Shown here: positions 35,801-46,990 of the stretch, in pieces
Layout: every line of letters begins with the position of its first letter
How positions within the stretch are numbered: position 1 is the first letter of the stretch
Assembly (NCBI GenBank): GCA_024180945.1
Contig: JAKSGN010000033.1
Span: 1,116,001 to 1,180,000, forward strand
From: Macrophomina tecta
Lineage: Eukaryota; Ascomycota; Dothideomycetes; Botryosphaeriales; Botryosphaeriaceae
Direction of reading: 5' to 3'
Length of the DNA: 64,000 nt
Translations under genes and position numbers: made by a program
The notes under the pieces: model-generated
Told to the model about the DNA's origin: nothing
The model's database searches: none
Seen by the model: the letters and a program-made list of their open reading frames with translations, nothing else

Positions 35801-38800
35801 CGAGTAAATTAATACCTATATCGAAATTAGAGATAGTTCTATAGAAGTTCTAGAATATACCGAGAATATTTTAAGAAAGAGATAAAGAATAACTACTAAA
35901 GTATTAGCTATAGAATTATAAGATATCCTTACTCCCGGGAATACGGTCTACTTTTAAACCTATTTACTTCTTATCTAAGATAAAGGCTAAAGTATTATAG
36001 AAATATATTAATAAAAACCTAGAACGAAAATATATACGATTTTTATAATCGCCAGTAAAATACCCTATTCTATTTATTCTAAAAAAGAATAGTAAGCTCC
36101 GCCTCTATATTAACTATAAATAGCTAAATAATATTACGGTAAAAAATTAATACCTACTACCTCGTATCAACGAATTATAGAATAAGCTTTATAATACTAA
36201 GTTCTTTATAAAACTAGACCTCCGAGAAAATTACTACCTAGTTTATATTAAGAAAGATAAAGAATAAAAGACGGCATTCTAAATATAATTTAGATATTAT
36301 AAGTATATAGTAATATCTTTTAAGCTTATTAACGTACTAGCTACCTTCTAAAGCTTAGTTAACGATATTTTATATTTATATTTAGATATATTCGCCTTAG
36401 CTTACCTAGATAATATTCTAATATACTTAGAGATGCTTAAGAAATATACTAAGTACGTAAGAAAAGTTCTAAAAATCTTAGATAAATAAAATCTTTAAGT
36501 AGCCCTAGAAAAGAGTGAGTAGTATACCTAAAAGATAAAATATCTAGGGTTTATTATTACTCTAGAATATATCGGTATAGATAATAAGAAACTAGACGTA
36601 ATTAAAGACTAGCCTATACCGCGAATTATAAGAGAAGTATAATTCTTTCTTAAATTTACTAACTTCTATCGAAAGTTTATAAAGAACTACGCTAAAATAG
36701 TAGTACCTCTAATAAATATTACTAAAAAGAAATATAGGTTTATATAAAAAGAAAAATAATAACGAGCGTTCGATTTACTAAAGTAGATATTTATAGAAGT
36801 ACCGGTTCTAGGGCTCTATAACCCGGACCTACTAATTACGGTAGAGACTAACGCTTTAGACTATACTATAGAAGCCGTACTTAGTTAGCTAGATAAAGAA
36901 GGTCGTCTATATTCTATTGCCTACTATTTAAGAAAAATAATACTTACCAAAAAGAACTATAACGTCTACGATAAAGAACTCTTAGCTATAGTTATAGCTT
37001 TTAAAGAGTAGAGATACTATCTTAAAGATACTAAATACTAGGCTATAGTCTACTACGACTATAAGAACCTCTCATACTTTACTACTACTAAGAAATTAAA
37101 CTAACGATAGGTTCAATAAACTAAAGAGCTAGCGTTCTATAATATAAAGATTACCTATAGAAAGGAATCTAAGAACGCTCGCGTAGACACGCTAAATAGA
37201 CGAGCCGACTATATTAAAGAAAAGCTAGGTTTATAACCTATAATTCTTAATACGTAGAAGGACGGGTCTTTTATACCCGCTAGCCGTAGCCGCTAGATTA
37301 TAGCTATTTATAGTCTAGGATAAACGTAGCTTAAGAAAGGACTAGATAACTCGCTTACTCTAGTTAAACTATTTACTCTAGCGATACGCCTCGAAGGTAA
37401 CGAATAGGAGTAAAAGATCTAAGAAGCCTACGTAAATAACGTAATAGCGTAAGAAATTAGAGAGCTTAAAAATGACCCTCGAGTAACTAAAAATATAGAT
37501 AGTATAATTCTATTTCTAGAATTAGTCTACGTTCTAGTTAAACTATAGGAAGAGCTTATAAAAAATATATATAAAGTTCTAGTATATAGTTATTAAAGAA
37601 TAAATAAGATAATAGAGCGAATTATAAAAAGCTACTACTTTCTAGAACTAAAAAGAACCGTCTAATAGATAGTCTTATAATACGATCTTTATATTAGAAG
37701 TAAGGCTACGAGATATATATTTACGGACTACTTTAGCCACTACTGATACCTAAATACCCCTAGTAATTTATCTCGCTAGACTTTATTATAGATCTATCTA
37801 AGTTAAAAGAACTACTTACTAAGGTTAAGTATAACTTAATCTTAGTTATCGTTAATAGAATAATAAAGTACGTATATTACCTACTATACCTTAAGATAGT
37901 AAATACGAAAAAACTCGCCTATACGTTTCTTAAAATAATTCTTAGTAACTACGGGATACTAGAAGAGCTCGTATTAAATAAAGATTAGCTATTTATATCC
38001 CGATTCTAGTAGACTCTTACCCGCTAGCTTAAAGTAAAATATAAGCTCTCGACTACGATATATCCTTAAATAAATAGCTAGATAGAACGGACGAACTAGA
38101 CGCTAGAATAGTACTTACGCTACTATCTTAACTACGTATAAAATAATTAGATCGAGCTACTACCGCTCGTATAGTTCGCATATAATAGCTTAAAAGCATT
38201 AGCTATAAAAGAATTCCCGTTCTACACTAATTACGGTTATAAGCCTATAGCTTATAAAGAGCTAATACTAAGTAAATTTCTAGCCTAAAAGGAAATCCTT
38301 AAAGTAGACTAGCTAAAGGTACTTTATAAATAACTATACCTAGACCTTAAATTCGTAGCCCTATAAATAGATAAATACTATAATAGATAGTACTAAGAGG
38401 TACTAAAGCTAAAAGAAGAAAATAAAGTTTACCTTCTTAGAAAAAATATTAAGATAAAATAGCTAAATAATAAATTAGACTTTAAGAAAATCGAACCATT
38501 TAAAATTAAAGAATAGATTAAAAAGATTAATTTCCGCCTTAGATTACCTAATACTATATAAATATACCCTATATTTTACGTCTTTCTTCTCGAATCGGTA
38601 TTAGAAAATGCCGTACTATTACGCTAAATAAAAGAAATGCTATCGGAAAATCTAGACGCTGACGAAAATATAGACTAGAATATAAAATAAGTCCTAGATA
38701 GTGGCTATATTAATAGTTAATTCTAATACCTCCTTAAATAGAAAGAAGACTAGGATAATACCTAGAAACTACTAAAACTCTATAACTATTAAAAGCTTAT

Positions 38801-38840
38801 TAATAAGTTCTATCGCCGAAACTTAGATTAACTAACACTG
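32867..38840 (+). pseudogene. Decayed gag-pol of element D with chromodomain
   Basis: Same domain order as in A. Stops occur in every frame; the integrase block DGxxERTN near 38,085 and a chromodomain frame at about 38,690-38,830 are still readable. No internal deletion relative to A was noticed. Confidence 0.88.
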
Positions 38841-38899
38841 CCGACTCGTTATATACGAAGAACCTAAAATTAAAGTTAGAAAACGGAGATAACTACGCC

Positions 38900-39545
38900 T
38901 AATTAACTAAACTAAAACCCTTAGGAGATATAGAACCCGAACTAACGCTAGAAGATCTAATAGATTAGAATAACCCTATAACGTTATTAGCTAAGATATC
39001 GCTACGTAAACGCTTTAGCGATCATTTCTTCTTAGTATTTTTAGGGTTAACAGGCTTCCTAGTCTCGTAAGCTAACTTAAAACGATCTAACTTCTCTAAC
39101 TTTTCTATGGTTATAGCCTTCTTTAAGAGTATTAAATAAGTATAATACTTTAAAAAATTCTTCTATTTCTCTAAATAAGATAAATAGGCTATTATAGTCT
39201 ATATAGCCTTATAAGCCTTCTTCTAGTCCATACGCACTTTAGCGCGTACCTAATCGAGACGGTTAACTAGAGTTAAATATTAGTAATAGTAGAAGATAAT
39301 AGAAATAAAATATATAGTCTATAGTATTAAGATTTCTACTATTATAAGTAGTTTAACTATAACGAGTATACTTTTTATAATGGGAAGAACTCTTAATATC
39401 TATTTAATACTCTATGGGCTCGCCCTTAGAAGCTAAGAGTAAATAAGAAAAATAAAAAATAGATATCTTATAGCCCTCGCGATCGATACGCTTATCTAAA
39501 AGAATCTATTTAGTACGCTTACGTTTTAGAGGTATCGTAAAAATT
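38900..39545 (-). pseudogene. Antisense ORF of element D
   Basis: Minus strand, opposite to pol. It shows the same putative exon-intron junction as in B (donor GTAGAA, branch TTACTAATA, acceptor CTCTAG), then NRLD, TIEKLEKLDRFKLAYETRKP and an ending FSLVN plus stop. Stops are of the RIP type. The protein-level match to A and B is the evidence that it was a gene. Confidence 0.55.
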
Positions 39546-39636
39546 TACCGAAGAAAAGAAAAAAAGAATAAAAGAAATCTAAGATATAGACGAATAAATA
39601 AATCTTCGGGCTAAAGATTCTTAAGAGAGGGGATAG

Positions 39637-40379
39637 TATTATAAACCCTAGAGTATAAGGGCTTTATAACCCTACGGGCGAAAAGCCTGTACGAAAAAAG
39701 ATACCGTAGGGGCTAAAAACCTATAAAAACGATAGAGCTATACTACTAGTATACCCATACGGGAAAACCAGCCTTAAGAAAAGACGGTGCGTACGGGCCT
39801 AGATAAGATAGTAATAGAAGCCCGTATAAGAGTGACGCCCGCGTAGTATAGTAACTATCTAAAAGAATAGTAGAACTAAGTTTCCGTAGAGAAAAGATAT
39901 CCGTAGAAAATAAATATAAATCTAGAAAACCGACTTTAGATATAAGAAATAAATAAAGAGAATATTAAATATATCGTCCGCTTATTAGAGTAAAAATCGG
40001 GTTTTGGAAAATAGGCCTTAGTACCTAAGTTACATAAAATCTACTAGGCCTACTAGATAATAAAGAATTACGACTATTCTCTATAATACTTAGATAACTA
40101 AGAATACTAACTATCTACTACTATCTATAGATTACTATATATTTTCTATAGTATATAGATATACTTCTTAGATAGCACTTAAACCTTTATAGTTAACTTA
40201 AAGTTCTAATATAATACTATTAGAGGTAATAAGCCTAACGCGTATCGCGTACTAATATATTACGTAATTACTACTATTATTCTAATTCTTTACTCTTCTC
40301 TTATTCTTTAAGGTAAACCCTTTAGCTATCTAATTCTACTAGGTAATTTTAAAGCCTAGTAGAAGAGGCTACCGTTATA
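39637..40379 (+). repeat. 3' LTR of element D
   Basis: 743 bp; follows the tract AGAGAGGGGATAG and ends ACCGTTATA. Element C integrase begins immediately after. Confidence 0.92.
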
Positions 40380-41400
40380 TATAGAAGTTAAGTATAACTT
40401 AATTTTAGTCTTTATTAATAGACTTACGAAGTATATACTCTTTTTATTTTATCTAGAGGTATTAAATATAGAATAGCTAGTCTATACGTTTCTTCGATAT
40501 ATCTTTACGGATCGCGGAATGCTAAAAATATTAGTTTTAAATAGAAATAAGCTAATAAGATTAAAATTTTAGTAAATACTTACGCGCTAGCTTAGAGTAA
40601 AGAATAAACTCTCTATAATAATATACGCGTAAACCGACGGCTAGATAGAATAAATAAATTAGATTTTCGAATAATATCTTCGCTATTATATTAACTATCT
40701 ATAGAATAACTAGGCTATATAGCTATTTATAGTATAATTCGCCTATAATAGTGCTAAATAAAAGTTAACTAATGTATTCCTATTCTTTACTAACTATAGA
40801 TTTAAACTAAACACGTATAGAGAAGCTATTCTAAGTAGAAAATTAGCCTAGAAAGACGTTCTTAAGACTAAGTAGCTAAGAGAATTATATAAAGCTATTA
40901 GTCTTAATCTCGAATACGTACGAATTATAATATCTAAATACTATAATAGACGATACTAGGCAGTATTAAATCTTAAAAGAAGAAATAAAGTATACCTTCT
41001 TATAAAAAATATTAAATTAAAGTAACTAAGTAATAAATTAGATTTTAAGAAAATTAATCTATTCGAAATTATAGAAAAACTTAAAGAAGTTACGTATTAA
41101 CTTAAATTATTTAATATATAAATAAACTCTATCTTTTATATAGTATTACTTAAGCTAGTACTAGAAAACGCTACTATCTTAGAAACTTAAAAAGAGATTA
41201 TACTAGAAAACCCTAATACTAAAAAAACCTAGTACTTAGTCGAGAAGATTTTAGACTATAAACGGTTTAGATATTAGCTTAAATATCTCGTTAAATAAAA
41301 GAATTATGGAAATAAAGATAACTAGTAGATACTAAAGAATAATATATATCTAGATCTTATTATAGAATTTTATCGCTAGAATCCTAACCTCTTATAGAAA
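40380..41400 (+). pseudogene. Element C integrase and chromodomain
   Basis: The plus frame reads INRLTKYILFLFYLE near 40,415, FTDRGMLKILVLNR near 40,505, then TDGxIExIN near 40,640, the integrase core. At about 41,235-41,390 it reads VEKILDYKRFRY and LKYLV with a following Trp-type site, a decayed chromodomain. This is a different family from A, B and D (488-bp LTRs) but has the same domain layout. Confidence 0.85.
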
Positions 41401-41449
41401 TAAAGTCGCCCTAGAAGAACAAATTTATCTATAACTTAGTTCTAGACGG

Positions 41450-42060
41450 AAACGTAATTCTAGCTACTAAATTAAGCGGAGAACCTCTAGAGCTCAAGAA
41501 ACCCTTAATAATAAAAGAGCTTAGAAAACGTTTTAAAGTTAATACGTTCTTACTAGCTATACGCCGCCTATTATAATCTTTTTTTTTAAGTTTTTCTAAC
41601 TTCTTAATAGACGCTAGCTCGCGTTTAAATATTCTCTTTTACTTATATTTAAGAAGAGCGAGTTACTTCTTTAAGTAATAATAATAAGCGTATATCTTAG
41701 AATAATGCTTTTAGAGTCTTAACTTCTCTACTAAAATCTAACGCTTATTTTTATAAAGGCGCTTTAGCTAATTTTCTATCTTCTCTACTTTTACGTTAAT
41801 TTTTGCCCCTATAAAGGTTAGCCAGGATAGAGAATAAGCGAAGAAAATATATAGTCGCGTTAAGAAACTACTAAATCGCATTTATAATTCTTTAATAAAT
41901 AGCGCTTATAGTACCCTAAATCTAAGCTAATAAAATACTTTATACTAGTAGCACAATAAGCGCTATAGAAAAAAGATATCTCGTATTAGTAGTAACTAAC
42001 GAGTGTATAGTGACGTTATGTTAAAAAAACCTTAGGTATAATAAGTAAAAAATATAGAAG
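41450..42060 (-). pseudogene. Antisense ORF of element C, basic coiled-coil-like
   Basis: Minus strand, between chromodomain and 3' LTR, as in the other elements. It reads KKLEKLKKKDYNRRRIASKN and FLSSRGSPLNLVA with K/R/L-rich heptad-like sequence upstream. Resemblance to the A/B/D product is in composition, position and end, not in close identity. No family was recognised. Confidence 0.45.
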
Positions 42061-42136
42061 AAAGCGAAGATTATCTACTAAGAACTTATATATGTTACGA
42101 AATTCTTCGGGCTAAAGAACCTAAAAGGGGGGATAG

Positions 42137-42624
42137 TATTACGGCGTAGCCTCTATAGAGTTAGAAAATAGTAGAATAAGGTAGTAAGTAGGAAGCTTAA
42201 ATATAGTGTAAAAAGAATCTACGTACGCTCGTGTAAAGTACGTAACGCTAAGATAGTACTCTTACTACTCTAAGGGCGCTTAGATTAGAATACTATAGAG
42301 TACCTAGAGTAGGATAAGCTACTTTATCTACTTCTAAAATTACCGCCCTCCCGAGGAATAGAGTAGATAGATTAGAAACTAGATTATATACGCTTTCCTA
42401 CTTATATATAAACTATACTTCTTAGATAGCTTTAACCTTCGTAGTTAACTTTAATAATAGAATTTAGACTCTATTGGTAACACGGCCTTCGCACGTAGTG
42501 CTTAGTCTTATTACGTGTTTAACTTGCTCTTACCCTCTTTTTATAGCTACTTAAGAAAACCCTTCGACAGGTTTTCTCCCTCTTTAGTGTTTAGATCCTT
42601 AGAGGCAGAGGCCCGCTCGTTACA
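42137..42624 (+). repeat. 3' LTR of element C
   Basis: 488 bp. The left part is RIPed; from about 42,470 to the end CpA and TpG are retained (TTGGTAACACGG and following). Ends GTTACA, then CCATG. Confidence 0.9.
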
Positions 42625-42629
42625 CCATG
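42625..42629. repeat. Right target-site duplication of element C
   Basis: CCATG, the unmutated copy; see 12,062-12,066. Confidence 0.7.
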
Positions 42630-45598
42630 GCGTAGACAGTAATAAGACGGGAAATCCCACCGTTATAATGAAACTAAGCATCATGCAGTTGTAAGCTATC
42701 GTGATGCTTCCAGAGGACGTGTCCATTTTCAACCCGAACACAAGTTCTCAAAAAAAAAAAAAAAAAAAACACCAGATTCCCCATTGACCCTCTTCTCCAG
42801 CCCGCCCGTTCGATTCATTCAGGCACAACTATTCCGATTTCCCCAGTCTCACATGCACCAACTCTAGGCCAATTTTAATGAGAATACACGACTGTAGCGT
42901 CTATCATTCCCCTTCTTTCGGCTTTTTACCTGGCGAGGTGGGAAAGCTGGCTGGAGGGGTCGACGCATGCAACGGCGACGTTACGCTCACATCCCGTCCG
43001 CGAGGGCACCGGCCCCGCCAACAATGACGATGGAAGCCCTAAAGGACCCAATGAATGCAAGGGCCCGGCACGTGTGGCACAAAAGCGTCAGGACAGAAGC
43101 GGGGGTCGGCATCACGCCTGCTCAGCCACTTCGACATCAATGGAATGCAGCTAGTGGCACATATTTCTGCATATGAAATTATAAGCCCAGTAGCTAGAAG
43201 AAATATCCATATGAGTTCAGTGGAAAAACTATTGCAAATGCCGCTGGAGTTGAAGCATTCATCCGTTCATGACTTTCTAGGGAAAGTCTTGACGCTTGCG
43301 CCCCGGTGAAACTCTCAATTCTCATGCACATAGATGCACGCCTGCCTTTATAACACTCGGAAGCAACCTCATACGCGCGGCAGACTTACGTGTGATGTGC
43401 CTGTAAAGACCTATTATCATCGAACTTGGCATGCTTTGGTCCTGGTGCTATCGCAACCTGGATGCATTCCAAGGTCTTGCAGCGGGACTGCAGTCAGAAA
43501 TCTTACTCCATAACAGGGCTTCCAGCAACGGCTTGGAATAGGAGGAGGTAGCTAAGTGTGGCAACCTTATGTTGGAAAGAAGCATGTGACTTTGCATGCG
43601 GTCGGACTATGATCTCAATGCATCAGCCTGAGGAAATCTCTCGCTTTAATAACAGGCGGGGCTCCCGGATTATTTTACCGGGTGCTCTCTGTCGTCTATT
43701 TCTACATTTGCGCGAGGCTGTTCCCTGATTGGCTTATCGGTGGTGCGTGATGCATGGGGCGAATCTCTCCCGTCTGCTACTGTGGCTTCGCTTGCCTATG
43801 GTCTTAGGTTTAGCACATTAGCGGAGCATGCGGTCAGCAGAGACGCCACACTAATGCGAACGATATGGCGCGGCCTTCTACTCGTCGAGAGGTCTTTCCA
43901 ATTTCCCCTTCGCGTAACTCTCTATCTCCTTTAGCACAGACAGTATAAGTAGCCGTACCGTTTTTCATTTTACCGAATCGGTAACGCATAGATTCAGGCT
44001 GCACTTCTGCGATAGTTCCACCTGACAACTACTCTGAGTTCTTGCCATGCTGCGCGCTCTATTTCTGTCGGTTCTCAGAGAACGGCTTGCGTTCCATACT
44101 TGGCTGGCTGGTCCATCGCACATACAAAAGGCCTCAGAATTGTGTTGCAAATCTTGGATCGGCTTGACGTGCAGAGTACGAGATGTTCCCTATGTGCAAC
44201 GGTTTTCTTGTAGTTTCACGTACTAGATAAGAAACTATTATCAACTTAACATAGTGACCAGAACAATAAACGGCTACTGCCCGTTGGATCATTTCTTCTT
44301 TGTACGAAACAAAAACATATGCATTCCGGAAGGGTGCCCGGAATTCCTCCAACATACCAATCTTGATTTGGCGAGCGAACCCAAGCGCATTAGGCTTGAT
44401 GGCTTCCAGAAGCCAGTGCCGAGAAGCACCGGTGACCGCAGGGCCCCTAAAGTGGCGCTTTACTAGTTGAAGCCATGCCTGGGCACCTCCAAGTCACGGT
44501 TTTTGTATCGTTCAAACATCTATTGCATCTGAAGGATCTTAGTCGGATCTCTTAGGACGCAGTCACAATTGTGCGCCGCCTCAGAATCAACTCTCTATGG
44601 GCTGATATCCTATATATTACCCAATGCAGCAACCAAGGCTGGACAGACATGCACAGAAGATGACATTGATATCTCAAAGGTGCGTTGGGACCCATCGCTT
44701 TAGCACGGTTAAAGCGGATATCAGTAGGCTATGGTGACCGTAGTGACATATACGGTCAACTCATATCGGCACAGTTGATACCTCGAGGTACTCTTATTTC
44801 TTATGCGACTGGGGAAATCTGTGTTCAGGACCCAGGGAACATCATCGGAGAGCTCAGGCCCAAACGTGAAGCAGGATCCGGATTATGAAGGGGTAATTTT
44901 TGCATGTCCGTGAGTCGTTTGTCGATGGCCGAACGAACTGGAAGTTCGCAGGAAAGTACGACAACGAACACGCGATGGTACACTATACAAAAGGGTTGAG
45001 CTCTTTCGCATCAAGCGTCCTTTTGCAGAATTCATATGATTACACAGTCTCGCTGTACTTGTGGAGCAAGAAATCACAATTTGTATGACATGGAAAAGCA
45101 CTGAAGTCGAAGGTAGCGGAGGGGCAGCAACTTGATTAGACGGCTCAACAGGTGCACCAAAACCTCCTCTGTTGATCTACAAATGAGTTTGATAGCTTCA
45201 TCCAGTGCGGAAACAAAAAAAAAAAAAAAAAGGGAGGAAGCGAGGGGAATGAAGAGGCTGAGGAGTGTGGGTAGAAGAGGCTTGGGCGAAAGATGCAGCC
45301 GGGGATACAGCCATAACTCCGGAATATCATCGATTCCAGCCACCAGCCTGTCCGACACTCAGTGATATTCCCCATGCTGTTCTATTTGACGAATTCCGCA
45401 GCCCGCTCCATTCGGGCCCACGTCTCGTATATTCCCATGGATATGTGCTTGCTGGCATTCGGATTCGTCATTCTGCTTGTTTCAACCACTGGGCTTCACT
45501 CGCCAAGTGCGAGTAGCGAGTGATCATTCACCAGCTTGTAACATTTTTACCTCCGGGGTATTGCTTTCACCAGCTTCCCAGTAGCCTCAATGCATACC
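42630..45598. other. Gene-free stretch, 3 kb, right of the transposon cluster
   Basis: Composition returns to normal within a few bases. An A tract lies at about 42,752-42,770 and another at about 45,214-45,231. Only short, unconvincing open frames are seen on both strands; no gene, RNA gene or further transposon was recognised. Confidence 0.5.
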
Positions 45599-46692
45599 TC
45601 ACTCCGGCTCCTGCCCCTTCCACTTCTCCCTCAACGCCTGCACATCAAACCCACACACCTCCGCCTTCCTCACAATCGCCCTTGCCTTGCCCACGACGGG
45701 CGCATCAATCATCTTCCCATCCAGCGTCCAAGCACCTCTGCCCGCCCTATCCGCCTTCTCGTCCGCCACCACCACCCTCATCGCCCACTCCGCCTCGTCC
45801 TCACCCGGCGCGAAAGCCCTCTGCGCGACCTCCAGCTGGCTGGGATGGATCACCTGCTTCCCATTGAACCCCAACCTCTTGCCATCCGCGCACTCCTCCT
45901 CAAGCGCTCGCTGGCCCTCCTCGCCGCGGAAAGACGTGCAGACGAGATCGATGGCGGATGGTAAGTTGTGGGCGCGGGCGGCGGTGACGATGGCGGAGCG
46001 GGCGTAGAGGAATTCGCGGAGGGAGGGGGTGCGGGTGAGGGAGAGGTCGAGGGCGAAGTCCTCGGCGGCGAAGATGAGGCCGGAGAGGTAGGGCGTCGCT
46101 TTGCAGATGGCGGGCAGATCCATGAGGGCGCGGGCGGATTCGATGAGGGCGATGAGGCGGAGTGGGGGATGTTCCTGGGTCCGGGAGGACGAGGGCGTGG
46201 AGGGGTGGCGCTGGGACAGGGCGTGGCGGATCACGTCGGTGACGAAGTGCAGGTCGGAGGCGGAGTTGACTTTGGGGATGACGAGGGCGTCCAGGTTGGG
46301 GGCTTTGAGCTGTGGGTGGGAGACGAAAGGGTTATGATGTGCTCTGGAGTGGGTCAGGTGGAAAGGCTCAGTACCACTTCTGTCAGGTCATCCAGGGCGT
46401 AACCGCTGTCGACCGAGTTGATGCGCACGGCTTGCTCGCGGATTCCTGCCACGCGCGGCTGCTCCAGCAATTGGCGCAGGTTTGCGCGAGCTTCGGCCTT
46501 CTTGCCAGGGGTGACGGAGTCTTCGAGGTCGTATGCCACAGTATCCACACTGGCAATACCTCGCGACTTATCGAGCATCTTTTTCGACGAGCCGGGCACT
46601 TCCAGGGCCTATTCGTTAGCAGTGGCCCACTGAGAGCCGCCCAGGACCCGCATACCGTAGAGAAGAGCGCGGCGGATGATTGGTGCCGCCAT
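45599..46692 (-). CDS. HpcH/HpaI aldolase / citrate-lyase beta-like protein (CitE/CLYBL type)
   Basis: Exons 46,692-46,656, 46,598-46,375 and 46,309-45,599 give 323 aa. Introns are 57 bp (GTATGC, branch GCTAAC, GGAAG) and 65 bp (GTACTG, CACAG). The first splice restores the conserved N-terminus RRALLYVPGSSKKM. Further family motifs in order: YDLEDSV, RINSVDSG, LVIPKVNSASDL, LIALIESARALMDLP (catalytic Glu), IFAAEDFALDL (metal-binding Glu/Asp) and GFNGKQVIHPSQ. Family knowledge: Mg-dependent TIM-barrel lyases that cleave CoA thioesters such as (3S)-malyl- or citramalyl-CoA. The exact substrate cannot be read from sequence. A mitochondrial location is possible from the family, but the N-terminal leader is short. 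It shares a 298-bp divergent promoter with TVP23. Confidence 0.9.
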
Positions 46693-46990
46693 CGTGGGCT
46701 GTGGGCTGATCGCAGCACTACGTGGAGGCTCGGGGATGATTGGCAGGCCAATTGAGGACGACGAGAGAAGGGGTGTGTTCAGTTGCGCCGCTCACACCTC
46801 GGGCATGGAGCTTTCCCCGCGTACGTCACTCGCCAGGCGGCCCGGTCTGCGTCGGCGGCACCGAGAGCTGAAACGCCGACGCGATGTGAAACACGGCTGA
46901 CGACTCGCGGCGAACGCGCAAGGTGGTAGCTTCACCCGCCAGTCAACACCTCCACCGCGAACAACTATTCCACGAGCCCACCACGCAGCC
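46693..46990. promoter_or_regulatory. Bidirectional promoter, lyase gene / TVP23
   Basis: 298 bp between divergent start codons; it must serve both genes. No TATA box is evident. Confidence 0.6.

Larger units (their letters stand above)
32124..40379 (+). mobile_element. Chromovirus element D (Ty3/Gypsy), RIPed, nested in C
   Basis: 8,256 bp with 743-bp LTRs. Plus-strand order: primer-binding region at 32,867, gag (about 33,050-33,800), knuckle region (about 33,980), protease (INSGV near 35,065), RT (about 36,050-36,550, YLDN block near 36,405), RNase H (about 36,800-37,200). Integrase follows (about 37,780-38,250), then a chromodomain (about 38,690-38,830), an antisense ORF (about 38,900-39,545) and a purine tract before 39,637. 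No matching duplication is seen: GCCTT lies on the left and TATAG on the right. With the LTR stub and the gap in element C, this points to recombination after insertion. Confidence 0.93.
12067..42624 (+). mobile_element. Outer Ty3/Gypsy LTR retrotransposon C, RIPed, hosting nested elements A, B and D
   Basis: Two 488-bp LTRs (12,067-12,554 and 42,137-42,624) of the same length and orientation bracket the 30.6-kb composite. Host bases CTATA (12,062-12,066) and CCATG (42,625-42,629) fit one CCATG duplication, with RIP changes in the left copy. Element-C DNA survives in four blocks: gag (12,555-13,323), gag end/knuckle region (21,475-22,105), protease region (31,150-31,984, a decayed retropepsin site near 31,805) and integrase plus chromodomain (40,380-41,395). 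An antisense reading region follows at about 41,450-42,060. A purine tract (AAAAGGGGGGATAG) precedes the 3' LTR. About 5 kb of C remains; RT and RNase H are missing, so C is also deleted. All frames are full of stops and it cannot be active. Confidence 0.9.

Noticed and set aside
12067..42624. Centromere-like AT-rich region
   Set aside because: The AT richness is fully explained by RIP of identifiable LTR elements with clean ends and duplications; nothing else indicates a centromere.
12067..42624. CRISPR array, tRNA or rRNA genes
   Set aside because: None seen. The short repeats are LTR-internal or microsatellites, and this is a eukaryotic nuclear locus.
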